The notes beneath the pieces were generated by a model, which was not told the DNA's origin, searched no databases, and was given only the letters and a program-made list of their open reading frames with translations. A program made the translations under genes and the position numbers. From Betaproteobacteria bacterium (GTDB lineage Bacteria > Pseudomonadota > Gammaproteobacteria > Burkholderiales > Ga0077523), in contig JADJPK010000004.1 in the NCBI GenBank assembly GCA_016713305.1, positions 496,001 to 560,000 on the forward strand: DNA of 64,000 bases. The letters run 5' to 3'. Each line of letters opens with the position of its first letter. Position 1 is the stretch's first letter. Of this stretch, positions 53,587 to 63,059 are shown in pieces.

Positions 53587-54528
53587 ATGGAATCATCTGA
53601 GTCACTGCAAAGCCTGGCCGATGCCGTCATCGACCAGGGTGGTTTCTGGACAACACTTGGATGGGGAGCGACGATCTCGATGAAGAAGTACGCACGGACA
53701 CCATTCGATCGATACATGAACTCCATTGGAAGTCGGGTCAACCGCGATGCCGACTTCGTTGCACGAGTTTCCGTCGATTTCAGTGCAGTCCATAAGGCAA
53801 GAGCGGAACTGAATCCGCCAGATGCAGATGTCTCCTTGGCGGCCATCCTGATCAAGGCGGCAAGCATTTCTCTTTCCGCATACCCGCTGATGCGGCAAGT
53901 ACCGGGAAACAGGAGCTATTGGATTCCAGAAATCGTCCGGATCGCAGTCCCCGTCGATTCTGCCCTGAGCGACGCATACGCAGTTCCCGTAGTGTTCGAG
54001 AATGCCCACGAAAAGAGCCTGACAGAACTGACGACCGACTTGCGGCTTCGCGGCGACGCAATCAGGAACGGGGAAATCGGTCCCTTCGCTTTTCTTAAGA
54101 GGATCCCGTCCTGGGTACCTGTGGAACTGCTCGGTTTGGCAGTGGCGGTGGCCGCAAGACTGTCCCCCACGACAAACGCGATGACATTCTGCATACCGGT
54201 TCTTACGATCGTACCCGCTCTGGATGAGTTCCATCTCGCACGAATCTCTGGTGGGCCAGTAATCTCCATCGGAGATGTCCATCGCGGCGCAAACAGCAGA
54301 TCATCCTCGTATGGGGACACGATCAAGAGCTTGGGCACGGTAACGTGTTCCGTAGACCACCGTGTTTGCAACGGCCGGTATGCCGGACAGTTTCTGAACA
54401 GATTCCGCGAAGCCCTCGAGCGGGAGTTGGTCGATGAACTTGTGACTCTATCGTTTCCTACCATGGGCAAGAGGACCACGCTACCCCACTGCCAGACTTC
54501 TACCGTTGACCCGGGGAGTGCTTGCTAA
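53587..54528 (+). CDS. Stand-alone 2-oxoacid dehydrogenase-type acyltransferase (copy 1)
   Basis: A 313-residue protein (a GTG at 53581 would add two) similar only to the catalytic domain of E2 acyltransferases; there is no lipoyl or peripheral-subunit-binding domain. The C-terminal catalytic motif DHRVCNG is intact with His258, and the middle PVDSALSDAYAVPVVFEN fits the substrate channel. A helix-forming hydrophobic stretch (LLGLAVAVAARL) suggests membrane contact. It opens the plus-strand cluster and probably acylates a glycosidic product of the neighbouring glycosyltransferase; this is an inference from position. Confidence 0.75.
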   Translation: MESSESLQSLADAVIDQGGFWTTLGWGATISMKKYARTPFDRYMNSIGSRVNRDADFVARVSVDFSAVHKARAELNPPDADVSLAAILIKAASISLSAYPLMRQVPGNRSYWIPEIVRIAVPVDSALSDAYAVPVVFENAHEKSLTELTTDLRLRGDAIRNGEIGPFAFLKRIPSWVPVELLGLAVAVAARLSPTTNAMTFCIPVLTIVPALDEFHLARISGGPVISIGDVHRGANSRSSSYGDTIKSLGTVTCSVDHRVCNGRYAGQFLNRFREALERELVDELVTLSFPTMGKRTTLPHCQTSTVDPGSAC

Positions 54529-54590
54529 CTTTCCGATCATGCCTTTCGTACAGGGAAGCCACCAGAATCACATGATGACGCGGAGACGCC

Positions 54591-55820
54591 ATGGCCCGGA
54601 ATAAGAGAGTCCTTGTCCTTGCAGAAGGTGGAACACTCGCCCACCCAACCAGATGCGCGAAATTGGCTGAGTTGGTAGCACGTTCGGGCGCCGAAGTCGT
54701 CTACGGGACTAGCGCGGAGTATCTGCCGTACATCGGAGACTTGCCGGGCGTCGAGAAGATCACGATCTCGTCTCCTCCGACGGCCGAAGTACTCAGGCGT
54801 TTGGATACCGGCAAGTTCTTCACAACGACTGCGGAACTGGAGTCACAGTTCCACGAGAATATTCAGCTACTGGACCGATTTGCGCCCACAGCAGCCATTG
54901 GCGATGTTCGAATGACTCTGCCGATGGCCTGCAGGAGTCGGGGCGTTCCTTGTCTGACGCTGGTCAATCAGCACTGGAGCACATACGTCCGCTCCAGGTA
55001 TCCCGTACCGGATTCCGCGCCCACCCGACTGTTCGGGGTTCGAATGGCCAGCATGTTCTCGCGCTGGCTCACACCTCTTCTTCTGAAGAAAGCGATCGAC
55101 CCTCTCAATCAAGTTCGAGCACGGCACGACTTTCCAAGATACCGATCGATGCGCGAGGCCTATTGTGATGGCGACTTTGTGCTCTATGTCGGGCTTCCAC
55201 AACAAGCGCTCTCGTCTTTTCCCGCCAATCATCTGATGGTCGGCCCGCTCGTGTGGGAGGGCACAATGGCGAACAGCGAAGCAGACCAGGAACTGGAGGA
55301 AATCGAAGGCCCGGCGGTTTTCGTATCGCTAGGCAGTTCCGGCGATCAGACGCTTGTACCCAGAATCGCAAAGGCATTCTCCGACTGGCCGGGAACACTG
55401 ATCGTCACGCATGCCTCACCGGACACGATCCTGAAGATACGCCCACGAAGAACGATTGTGAGAAAGTTCGTTCCGGTGGGATCTGCGCTTCGCGTGACCG
55501 ATCTTATGATCGGAAACGGGGGCACCGCAACGATCTTGGCTGCGCTGACAACCGGCAAACCATATCTGGCTCTCTACACGAACCTCGATCAGGCGCTCTC
55601 GGTAGAGGACTACGCACGAACCGGCGCTGTCTTCGGTGACCTTTCTTTGACGATGAATGAAGAACGGATCAGGTCAATGGCGCAGTCGATGCTCGGCAAT
55701 TGTCCGGCACGAAGTGCAGCAGAGAACTGCCGCAGTCAATTCGAGATGGCGGGTGGTGATCAATGGACGGTCAATCGAATCCGCGAAGTGCTCGACCACT
55801 TGACGTCTGGAAGAGCGTGA
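54591..55820 (+). CDS. UGT-like GT-B glycosyltransferase (copy 1)
   Basis: A 409-residue cytoplasmic glycosyltransferase of the macrolide/UDP-glycosyltransferase type. It has an N-terminal acceptor half and a C-terminal nucleotide-sugar half with VFVSLGSSGDQTLV and GNGGTATILAALTTGKPYL, then YTNLDQ. The usual HGG of the sugar-donor loop is NGG here (Asn309). It is paralogous to the enzyme at 61767. The acceptor is unknown; relatives glycosylate lipids, polyketides or sterols. The start at 54591 follows the acyltransferase by 62 bases. Confidence 0.82.
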   Translation: MARNKRVLVLAEGGTLAHPTRCAKLAELVARSGAEVVYGTSAEYLPYIGDLPGVEKITISSPPTAEVLRRLDTGKFFTTTAELESQFHENIQLLDRFAPTAAIGDVRMTLPMACRSRGVPCLTLVNQHWSTYVRSRYPVPDSAPTRLFGVRMASMFSRWLTPLLLKKAIDPLNQVRARHDFPRYRSMREAYCDGDFVLYVGLPQQALSSFPANHLMVGPLVWEGTMANSEADQELEEIEGPAVFVSLGSSGDQTLVPRIAKAFSDWPGTLIVTHASPDTILKIRPRRTIVRKFVPVGSALRVTDLMIGNGGTATILAALTTGKPYLALYTNLDQALSVEDYARTGAVFGDLSLTMNEERIRSMAQSMLGNCPARSAAENCRSQFEMAGGDQWTVNRIREVLDHLTSGRA

Positions 55821-55827
55821 CCGGACA

Positions 55828-56625
55828 TCATTGAAGTTTACGAAGGTATTCTTTCGTGAACAGTTTGTCCGGAAGATCTACGTTCTTCATCGCGTCGTAG
55901 TCCAGAACGGACTTGGTATCTGCTTTGATCGCGTCCGTCATCACCAGGCGAGCAGGCCTGGTCCTTCCACCCAACGGCTTGTAGCCTTCATAGCTACAAG
56001 CTTTGAGAAGCTTGTCCGACAATGAGTAGAACTCTGCCTTTATTGGCGCATAACCGTTCTCTCGAACCCAGTACTTCACCCGGTGATAGGTGACTGTCCG
56101 ATCCACTGCCGTGAGTTCCAGAACGAACGCCTTGTCGTCACCGATCTTCTCGGTGCCAACCAGTCGGGGGCTGTAGTCCCCGGAGAAATTGGCCCGGGCG
56201 ATGTCACCATTCGACACTTGACCCGTCAGTCGTTGGGCCAGCGAGAGCCGGACTGGTTGCGATACCGACGGCAGGAAAAGCCACAGATCCCTGCCTTTCA
56301 TGAGAAGAATCTGCCCTCTTTCCGCCGCCGGCGGCGTGGTCACAACGATTGTATTGTCATTGCCCTTTGACAGGATGCGGTACTCCCGCACTTCCGGCTC
56401 GCCTCCCCCATCCACGGATCGGATCTTCACGTTGACCTCAAATCCCTGCGCAGGGAAACGAATCTCGTCGGCCTTCTGAAGAATTGTCTTTGCAAAGTCG
56501 TCCGAGACCTTTCCGTCTTGTTCGGGCGGCGGCGTCTGGGCCTGGGCAAGGAGACAGGCGGCCGCGACAAGACATCCGGACGCAGAACGGAACATCATCC
56601 CCAACCCCCACTTTAATGTCCTCAT
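55828..56625 (-). CDS. LolA-like outer-membrane lipoprotein-sorting family protein
   Basis: A 265-residue periplasmic protein: signal peptide about 10-29 (ending LLAQAQ), then a LolA/LppX-like half-barrel. Conserved features include the middle segment LLMKGRDLWLFLPSVSQPVR and YEGYKPLGGRTRPARLVM. Relatives in this family act as periplasmic lipid chaperones and often sit beside FtsX-type or MmpL-type exporters. It is the only cluster gene on the minus strand, divergent from the ABC ATPase. Confidence 0.82.
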   Translation of the reverse strand: MRTLKWGLGMMFRSASGCLVAAACLLAQAQTPPPEQDGKVSDDFAKTILQKADEIRFPAQGFEVNVKIRSVDGGGEPEVREYRILSKGNDNTIVVTTPPAAERGQILLMKGRDLWLFLPSVSQPVRLSLAQRLTGQVSNGDIARANFSGDYSPRLVGTEKIGDDKAFVLELTAVDRTVTYHRVKYWVRENGYAPIKAEFYSLSDKLLKACSYEGYKPLGGRTRPARLVMTDAIKADTKSVLDYDAMKNVDLPDKLFTKEYLRKLQ

Positions 56626-56805
56626 GCAAGCCCTCGTATTCCCACGGAATTCACCTTATCATTGTCCGGCAAGTCGCTCTCAAGATCACGTGAATCTGGG
56701 CGAAAAACCATTGCCGGCGTCGGAACGCCATCACCCATTTCGTGCTCCAGATCCGAAAACGGTAAGCCCAGCCACCTTGCACACGCCACCTTGGATCAGT
56801 CTTCA

Positions 56806-57576
56806 ATGTCCATCGTCACCGTAGAGCACGTTACAAAAGAATATCGACTCGGGGATCATATGGTAAAGGCCCTCGACGACGTCTCCATATCGATCGAGAA
56901 AGGCGTTTTCCTCGCAATTGCCGGGCCTTCTGGCAGCGGCAAGTCGACCCTCTTGAACATTATCGGCTGCATCGACTCTCCTACGAGCGGCAAGGTCCAA
57001 GTGGCAGGTCATGACGTCAGCGGCAGAACCCCAGACCAGTTGGCCGATCTGCGTGCTCGCACGATCGGGTTCATATTCCAGACGTTCAACCTCCTGCCAG
57101 TTCTGTCCGCGGAGGAGAATGTGGAGTACCCCTTGCTGCAGATGCCCGAGCTCGATCGTCAGGACCGCGCGGAACGCGTTCAGGCGATGCTCGAACTGGT
57201 TCAGTTGCAGAAATTTGGAAAGCATCGACCCAATCAACTGAGCGGCGGACAGCGTCAACGCGTTGCCATCGCGCGAGCGCTTGTCACTCAGCCGGACATC
57301 GTGCTGGCAGACGAGCCCACTGCGAATCTGGATCACAAGACCGGGGAAGGCATCCTGGCGCTTATGCGGGAAATCAACCGCAAGCTGAAAACCACCTTCA
57401 TCTTCTCCACCCATGACAAGAAGGTCATTGATGCAGCGGATCGGCTGATCGGCATCGAAGATGGCACGATTCGATTGCTGGGAGCGCGTCAGGACGGTCA
57501 ATGGAAGATCACCAATCTGGCACGCACGACCGCTGGGCCACGGCCCCAGGGACCCTCGGGAGAGCCTCAACAATGA
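56806..57576 (+). CDS. ABC transporter ATP-binding protein, MacB/LolD type
   Basis: ATPase of 256 residues. Walker A GPSGSGKST (40-48), Q loop FQTFNLLPVLSAEENVEYPL, signature LSGGQRQRVAIARAL, Walker B VLADEPTANLD, and H loop in FSTHDKKV. It is the type that drives FtsX-fold permeases; the two permeases lie 1.6 kb downstream with an outer-membrane protein between. The C-terminus is extended by a proline/glycine-rich tail. Stop and start overlap with the next gene (ATGA). Confidence 0.93.
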   Translation: MSIVTVEHVTKEYRLGDHMVKALDDVSISIEKGVFLAIAGPSGSGKSTLLNIIGCIDSPTSGKVQVAGHDVSGRTPDQLADLRARTIGFIFQTFNLLPVLSAEENVEYPLLQMPELDRQDRAERVQAMLELVQLQKFGKHRPNQLSGGQRQRVAIARALVTQPDIVLADEPTANLDHKTGEGILALMREINRKLKTTFIFSTHDKKVIDAADRLIGIEDGTIRLLGARQDGQWKITNLARTTAGPRPQGPSGEPQQ

Positions 57577-59120
57577 ACGCGCGGATGGTTAGTTTCTCAG
57601 TCGCCATTTCAGTGGGCCTGTCGCAGTTCCTCCTGGTGATTCCCGACGGTATCGCTGCCGGAAGGCCAGTCAGGTCCATTGCATCCACAAAGCCGCCTGA
57701 GCACGGGGCGAGCCGGCAGGAAGTTGGGGGGACACCATCGAAACACGTCTTGAAGGTCGCGCAGGCAACGCCCGACAAGACCGATGACAGCGATCCGGTT
57801 CCGGACACTGCTGTCGATGAAAAGGAAGCATCCCCAGGTTCTGCGGACGAAGACGTCAGTCTCGACCTGGGGAAGGACCTACTCGGACTGAAGAAGCCTG
57901 ACAAGCAGGAATCCCGATTTCACGGCTTCTTGATGCAAGAGTCAGCCTACACCTACGCCGATGTCGCGCACTGGTCACGAGCTGCGTTCCGGGCGCAAGT
58001 GAGCACGAATGGTCAGTGGTCTGATCAGATAAGATGGAAGGCGACGATTCGAGGCGAGGTTGACCCGGTCTATGCATGGACTGACTTCTATCCTGACCCC
58101 GTGCGACACGATCAACGTGCAGATGCGCTGATTGGTGAGACGTACATTGACACTGCGGTCAAGGGTCTTGATCTCCGAATCGGACGCCAGAACATCGTCT
58201 GGGGCGAGATGGTGGGACTCTTTTTCGCCGATGTCGTGACGGCAAAGGATTTGCGGTCATTCGTCTTGCCCGCCTTCGAGCTTATTCGCATCCCGCAATG
58301 GGCCGTTCGTGGTGAGTCATTCATCGGCGATTCTCACCTGGAGATGGTGTGGGTTCCGTACACCAGTTTCGACAACATCGGAAAGCCTGAAGCCGAGTTC
58401 TTTCCGCTGCGAATCGTCCCCACGCCGGGCGTGGTCCAACAGGTCCGTGGTGAGGAAATTCCGTCGCGCAGTCTTTCCCATTCAAACTTCGGATTTCGCG
58501 GTTCTACCCTCAACGGGGGGTGGGACCTCTCGGCCTTCTTCTATTCAAGCATGGACACTGGCGCGACGTTCTATCGAGACGTGGTGCCCGGACCCACTAC
58601 CACGATCACATACACCCCGCGCCACGACAGGATCAATCAGTTTGGTGGAACGCTGGGCAAGGACCTCGGAAGCAGTGTCCTCAAAGCGGAGGCTGTAGTG
58701 ACCACCGGACGGAGTTTCTCGGTCACGCGATTGAGCGCTCCCAACGGCCTTGTGAGATCGAAGACGCTGGATTTCGCCGTGGGCCTGGATTTTCCTTTCG
58801 AGGACGAGAGTCGCCTTAACTTGCAGTTCTTCCAGCGTGCATTCTTTTCGCATGATCAAGACATGCTTCAGGATCGCTTCGAGTCTGGTGGCACCCTGCT
58901 CTACAACCGGAAGATCAACGCCAAGATCGAAGCGGAGTTTCTCATGATTCAGAGCCTGAATCGCTGGGAGAACTTGCTGCGTCCCAAGGTCGTCTGGAAG
59001 GTTCAGTCGAATCTGCGATTGACGGCAGGCATCGACGTATTCAACGGCCCTTCCACGGGAGCAATCGGCCGATTCAGGGATCGGGATCGCATCTACGTGG
59101 AGACTCGCTATGACTTCTGA
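57573..59120 (+). CDS. Outer-membrane beta-barrel protein of the transport cluster
   Basis: A 515-residue protein with a signal peptide (about 1-29), a low-complexity linker rich in Asp, Pro and Thr (about 50-110), and then a barrel of alternating strands ending in RIYVETRYDF (terminal phenylalanine). The repeating pattern (GETYIDTAVKGLDLRIGRQN, VVWKVQSNLRLTAGIDVF) resembles DUF1302-type outer-membrane proteins, which accompany lipid and sterol exporters. It lies between ABC ATPase and permeases and is translationally coupled to the ATPase, so it is probably the exit channel or acceptor. Confidence 0.72.
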   Translation: MNARMVSFSVAISVGLSQFLLVIPDGIAAGRPVRSIASTKPPEHGASRQEVGGTPSKHVLKVAQATPDKTDDSDPVPDTAVDEKEASPGSADEDVSLDLGKDLLGLKKPDKQESRFHGFLMQESAYTYADVAHWSRAAFRAQVSTNGQWSDQIRWKATIRGEVDPVYAWTDFYPDPVRHDQRADALIGETYIDTAVKGLDLRIGRQNIVWGEMVGLFFADVVTAKDLRSFVLPAFELIRIPQWAVRGESFIGDSHLEMVWVPYTSFDNIGKPEAEFFPLRIVPTPGVVQQVRGEEIPSRSLSHSNFGFRGSTLNGGWDLSAFFYSSMDTGATFYRDVVPGPTTTITYTPRHDRINQFGGTLGKDLGSSVLKAEAVVTTGRSFSVTRLSAPNGLVRSKTLDFAVGLDFPFEDESRLNLQFFQRAFFSHDQDMLQDRFESGGTLLYNRKINAKIEAEFLMIQSLNRWENLLRPKVVWKVQSNLRLTAGIDVFNGPSTGAIGRFRDRDRIYVETRYDF

Positions 59121-59212
59121 TCCACTTCTTGGAGCAGGTCAGCGCATGCACGAGGGCATCTCGGCTTGCATTCACGGCGACGCCTGACGAGCACCCTGGT
59201 TCGATTGAACGA

Positions 59213-60505
59213 ATGAGCCTTCTCGATCGATTCCTGACCGACGAACGGCGCGAGCAACTGCGCGCGGCATGGGCCACCGCTCGCCTTGACTACACCATGG
59301 CGAGCAGGAACATCCTGCGCCAGTTCAGGCGCAGTGCCTTCGGTCTGGTCGCCGTTGCCACGGGAGTCATTGCTCTCGTGCTGGCGTCGGGATTCTTCGA
59401 GTGGAATTTTGTCGGGATGCGTGAGGGCATCATACGTGCCCAGATCGGTCATGTGGTTGTGGCAAAGAAGGGGTTCCTGAAAGACGGCACGGCAGATCCC
59501 TTCGCCTACCTCATACCCGACACTTCCGAAGACCGGTCTCTCCTCGAGGCGGCGCCGAACGTAGTTACGGTTGCACCACGGCTTTCCATGACCGGACTCA
59601 TCAGCGCTGGTGATTCGACTGTCGCCTTCATAGGAGATGGAATCGATCCGGCGCGTGAAAAGGAATTGAGCGGCGGCCTGACGATCGTAAAGGGCGTAGG
59701 ACTCTCCAATGCGGATGGAAACGAGGTGATCGTAGGACAAGGTCTTGCGGAAAACCTCGGAGTGGACGTGGGGCAAACAGTGGTTCTCCTCTGCTCCACT
59801 GGGAAGAGCGGGATCAACGCCGTGGAAGTCAAGATCGCCGGCCTGTTCCGTTCCGTTAGCAAGGCATACGATGACTTCGCACTTCGCCTTCCGGTGAAGA
59901 CGGCCCAGCGACTTCTGAAGGTGAATGGCGTTCACAGTTGGCTCGTACTGCTCGACGATACGGACAGAACGGATCGCTTCACCTCCAAGCTGGCGCCAAA
60001 GATGAAATCCACGGATCTCGAGCTTGTGCCCTGGCATGAGACACCAGCCGCGGATTTCTATAGCAAGACGGTCACCTTGTTCACGCGACAAGTAAATGTG
60101 CTGACATTCATGATCGCCATCATCATCGTGCTCAGCATCTCCAACACCCTGATGAACAACGTCCGAGAGCGCATCGGGGAGATTGGAACCTGCATGGCAC
60201 TCGGCGACAGTCGGCGAACCGTATTGAGAAGATTCCTTGCGGAAGGAACGTTGATCGGGGTATTCGGTGCCGTCGCTGGAGTCGTTCTGGCCATTGTGCT
60301 CGCCCAGATCATCAGCAAGATCGGCATACCCCTCCCTCCACCGCCAGGAATGACCACTGGAATACGCGCCGCCATCTTCGTCACTGCCTGGATCGTCGTG
60401 AAGGCCGTGCTTCTTGCTACTCTGACCGCATTCTTCGCCGGACTGTATCCCGCATGGCGGGCGTCGAGGATGCCGATCGTCGATGCCCTCCGTCACGCCC
60501 GCTAA
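59213..60505 (+). CDS. ABC transporter permease, FtsX/MacB type (copy 1)
   Basis: A 430-residue permease with an N-terminal helix (FGLVAVATGVIALVLASGFF), a large periplasmic domain of about 230 residues, and three C-terminal helices (FMIAIIIVLSISNTLM, IGVFGAVAGVVLAIVLAQII, IVVKAVLLATLTAFFAGLYP). The FtsX-domain sequence RERIGEIGTCMALG follows the second helix. LolC/E and MacB have this architecture. The ATG at 59213 is preferred; an in-frame start at 59129 adds a non-conserved segment. The end overlaps the second permease by 23 bases. Confidence 0.86.
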   Translation: MSLLDRFLTDERREQLRAAWATARLDYTMASRNILRQFRRSAFGLVAVATGVIALVLASGFFEWNFVGMREGIIRAQIGHVVVAKKGFLKDGTADPFAYLIPDTSEDRSLLEAAPNVVTVAPRLSMTGLISAGDSTVAFIGDGIDPAREKELSGGLTIVKGVGLSNADGNEVIVGQGLAENLGVDVGQTVVLLCSTGKSGINAVEVKIAGLFRSVSKAYDDFALRLPVKTAQRLLKVNGVHSWLVLLDDTDRTDRFTSKLAPKMKSTDLELVPWHETPAADFYSKTVTLFTRQVNVLTFMIAIIIVLSISNTLMNNVRERIGEIGTCMALGDSRRTVLRRFLAEGTLIGVFGAVAGVVLAIVLAQIISKIGIPLPPPPGMTTGIRAAIFVTAWIVVKAVLLATLTAFFAGLYPAWRASRMPIVDALRHAR

Positions 60506-61751
60506 GCGCACCAAGCGCACAATATTGCCCTTTCTGGCCTTGTTGCGGCTGGCAGGGCGAAACGTGCTGAGGCAAAAAGGCCGAACGGCGACGACGCTTG
60601 CCGCGATCGCATTTGGCGTCGCGTCGATTGTGCTTGCCAAGGGTTTCGTCGAGGACACTTTCGTTCAATTGGGCGAAGCGATCGTGCATTCGCAATCCGG
60701 GCACATCCAGTTGGCTCGCGAAGGATTCTTCGAGCATGGTGCGCATCAGCCGGAACGCTATCTAGTCGAGGATCCTGAAGGGGACAAGAAGCGCATCATG
60801 AAGATCCCGGAAGTGTCCGATGCCATGGCGCGCCTGTCATTCTCTGGACTTCTGAACAATGGTCGCGCCGACCTCTCCGTGATCGGTGAAGGGATCGAAC
60901 CCGAGAAGGAAGCGAGACTGGGGACGTTTCTGCGAATCGTGACCGGTAGACGTCTCGCGGACAGCGATCAGTTTGGTGCTCTGGTGGGCGCGGGCGTGGC
61001 GAAATCCCTCCGGCTTTCGCCGGGCGACTCAGTCGTACTCGTCATGAGTACTTCCGACGGCGCAATGAACAGTCTTGATCTCAACGTTGTCGGGGTGTTC
61101 CAGAGCTTCTCCAAGGAGTACGACAATCGCGCGATCAAGATTCCCTTGAGCGCCGCGCAGCAGCTCCTCAATACCAAGGGTGCCAATACCTTGGTCGTGA
61201 CCCTTCATGAGACGAAGAAGACTGCCGACGTAGCCCGGTTGCTCAGGGAACGCACGGTTTGGCGCGATCAGACCGTCAAGACCTGGCAAGACCTCAATGA
61301 CTTCTATCCGAAAACTGTGGACATGTATCGCATCCAGTTCGGAGGTCTCCAGGCAATCATTCTCTTGATGGTGTTGTTGGGCGTGGTGAACTCCGTAAAC
61401 ACGACCGTGTTCGAGCGGACCTCCGAGTTCGGCACCATGCGAGCATTGGGAAACCGGGGGAAGACCGTTTTCGGAATCATCGTGTTGGAAAGCGTGATTC
61501 TTGGAGTTGCTGGTTCAACTGTCGGTATCCTGTTCGCACTTGGAGTTTCCTATCTGGTATCCATTGTGGGAATCCCGATGCCCCCGCCCCCCAATTCCGA
61601 TCTCTCGTACGTCGCATTCGTGCGGCTCTCTTGGCCCCCTGTGCTCCTCGCGTTCGCTCTAGGTGTCGCGACGACCACGATAGCGTCGCTGGTGCCAGGT
61701 ATCCGTTTGGCGAGAATCGATATTTCTCGCGCACTCCGAAGTGGAGTCTGA
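60483..61751 (+). CDS. ABC transporter permease, FtsX/MacB type (copy 2)
   Basis: Paralogue of the previous gene, 422 residues, with the same architecture: first helix in TATTLAAIAFGVASIVLAKG, periplasmic domain, and final helices beginning AIILLMVLLGVVNSVNTTVF. The FtsX motif is ERTSEFGTMRALGNRGKT. Copies 1 and 2 probably pair as a LolC/LolE-like heterodimer served by the ATPase upstream. Confidence 0.9.
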   Translation: MPSVTPAKRTKRTILPFLALLRLAGRNVLRQKGRTATTLAAIAFGVASIVLAKGFVEDTFVQLGEAIVHSQSGHIQLAREGFFEHGAHQPERYLVEDPEGDKKRIMKIPEVSDAMARLSFSGLLNNGRADLSVIGEGIEPEKEARLGTFLRIVTGRRLADSDQFGALVGAGVAKSLRLSPGDSVVLVMSTSDGAMNSLDLNVVGVFQSFSKEYDNRAIKIPLSAAQQLLNTKGANTLVVTLHETKKTADVARLLRERTVWRDQTVKTWQDLNDFYPKTVDMYRIQFGGLQAIILLMVLLGVVNSVNTTVFERTSEFGTMRALGNRGKTVFGIIVLESVILGVAGSTVGILFALGVSYLVSIVGIPMPPPPNSDLSYVAFVRLSWPPVLLAFALGVATTTIASLVPGIRLARIDISRALRSGV

Positions 61752-61766
61752 GGCCTAGATCTCGAA

Positions 61767-62987
61767 GTGAAGAAGATTCTCTTCTTCGGCGAACCAGCGA
61801 CCCTTGCCCATGTTGCACGGCCGGCAGTTCTCGCATCGGGGCTAGACAAGAGTCGGTTCGAGGTCGAGTTCGCGACGGGCCCGGATTTCGAGAACGTGGC
61901 ACGGGATCTGGGGCTTTGCGTCCGGCGCCTTGATGCCATCGGGACCAGAAGGTATCTCGCCGCCGTTGCCGGTGGTCGAGTGGTCTTTCCGTATGAGGTC
62001 CTCGAAGGGTACGTTCGAGAGGACCTTCAACATATTGAAGCATTCAAGCCCGATGTCATCGTCGGAGATTTTCGTTTGTCGTTAGCGGTGAGTGCGAGAC
62101 TCGCCCGAGTACCTTACGTTCTGATTTCAAACGCATATTGGAGTCCTTTTTCCAGTACAAGAATAGAGATTCCGGCACACCCCGCGACCCGGGTTTTGGG
62201 AGCTCGCCTTGCGAACGCCCTGTTTCGGCCCATCAGTGGGTTGATCCTGGGACACCATGCAGCCCCGATGAATCGATTGCTTCGAGCCCACGGAATGTCA
62301 CCTCTTGGACCCGACCTTAGGAAAGTATTCACCGAGGCTGACGTCACCCTGTTCGCAGATGTCCCGGAGTTGGCTCCCACACAGCCTAGTGCGCCGCAGG
62401 ATAGATACCGATATGTGGGGCCCGTCGTTTGGTCACCTAAAGTTCCGCTGCCTTCCCATCTTTCGACGCGAAGGCTCGATGGCCTGCCACTCGTTTACGT
62501 GTCCCTTGGCAGTTCGGGCGACCGAAGCGTCGTGTCTACAGTAGTAAAGGCATTGACCGCCCATGCGGACGCTGAAGTTGTTGTAGCGGGCCAGCCCGTT
62601 GAGGGATTGGACTCCTCGGATCGGATTCACTTCGTTTCTCTGGCGCCGGGTGACGTGCTTGCCCGGCTGTCACGCGTGGTCGTGTGCAACGGAGGGAGCC
62701 CTGGATGCCATCAGGCGCTGCTCGAGGGAACGCCCGTACTCGGGATCCCCACCAACTTGGATCAGTTACTCAACATGCAGGGGATCGTGTCGACGGGAGT
62801 CGGCCTTTCCGCTCGATCCGACTCCATTACGTCCGCTCGCATTTCGAAGTGCATCGATGCCTTGCTTCAGGACAGCTCTTACGCGAATGCAGCTCGACGC
62901 ATGCAGAGCATTTTCGCTGCAAGGAAACCGGTTGAGGTGCTGGAATCGGTACTGCTGGAATGCGACGGATCACGCTTTACATCTTAG
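61767..62987 (+). CDS. UGT-like GT-B glycosyltransferase (copy 2)
   Basis: A 406-residue paralogue of the enzyme at 54591. The donor half has VYVSLGSSGDRSVV and CNGGSPGCHQALLEGTPVLG, then PTNLDQ, again with Asn308 where HGG is usual. The acceptor half shares GDFRLSLAVSARLARVPYV with copy 1 (GDVRMTLPMACRSRGVPCL). Start is a GTG at 61767, 15 bases after the permease stop. A second sugar addition or a different acceptor is likely. Confidence 0.83.
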   Translation: MKKILFFGEPATLAHVARPAVLASGLDKSRFEVEFATGPDFENVARDLGLCVRRLDAIGTRRYLAAVAGGRVVFPYEVLEGYVREDLQHIEAFKPDVIVGDFRLSLAVSARLARVPYVLISNAYWSPFSSTRIEIPAHPATRVLGARLANALFRPISGLILGHHAAPMNRLLRAHGMSPLGPDLRKVFTEADVTLFADVPELAPTQPSAPQDRYRYVGPVVWSPKVPLPSHLSTRRLDGLPLVYVSLGSSGDRSVVSTVVKALTAHADAEVVVAGQPVEGLDSSDRIHFVSLAPGDVLARLSRVVVCNGGSPGCHQALLEGTPVLGIPTNLDQLLNMQGIVSTGVGLSARSDSITSARISKCIDALLQDSSYANAARRMQSIFAARKPVEVLESVLLECDGSRFTS

Positions 62988-63059
62988 TTCCCCAGATGCT
63001 TTCAAGGTGCCGAATATGCGCGTCAAGTTTCTTCTATTCACTTTCGTGACGGCTTCGAA

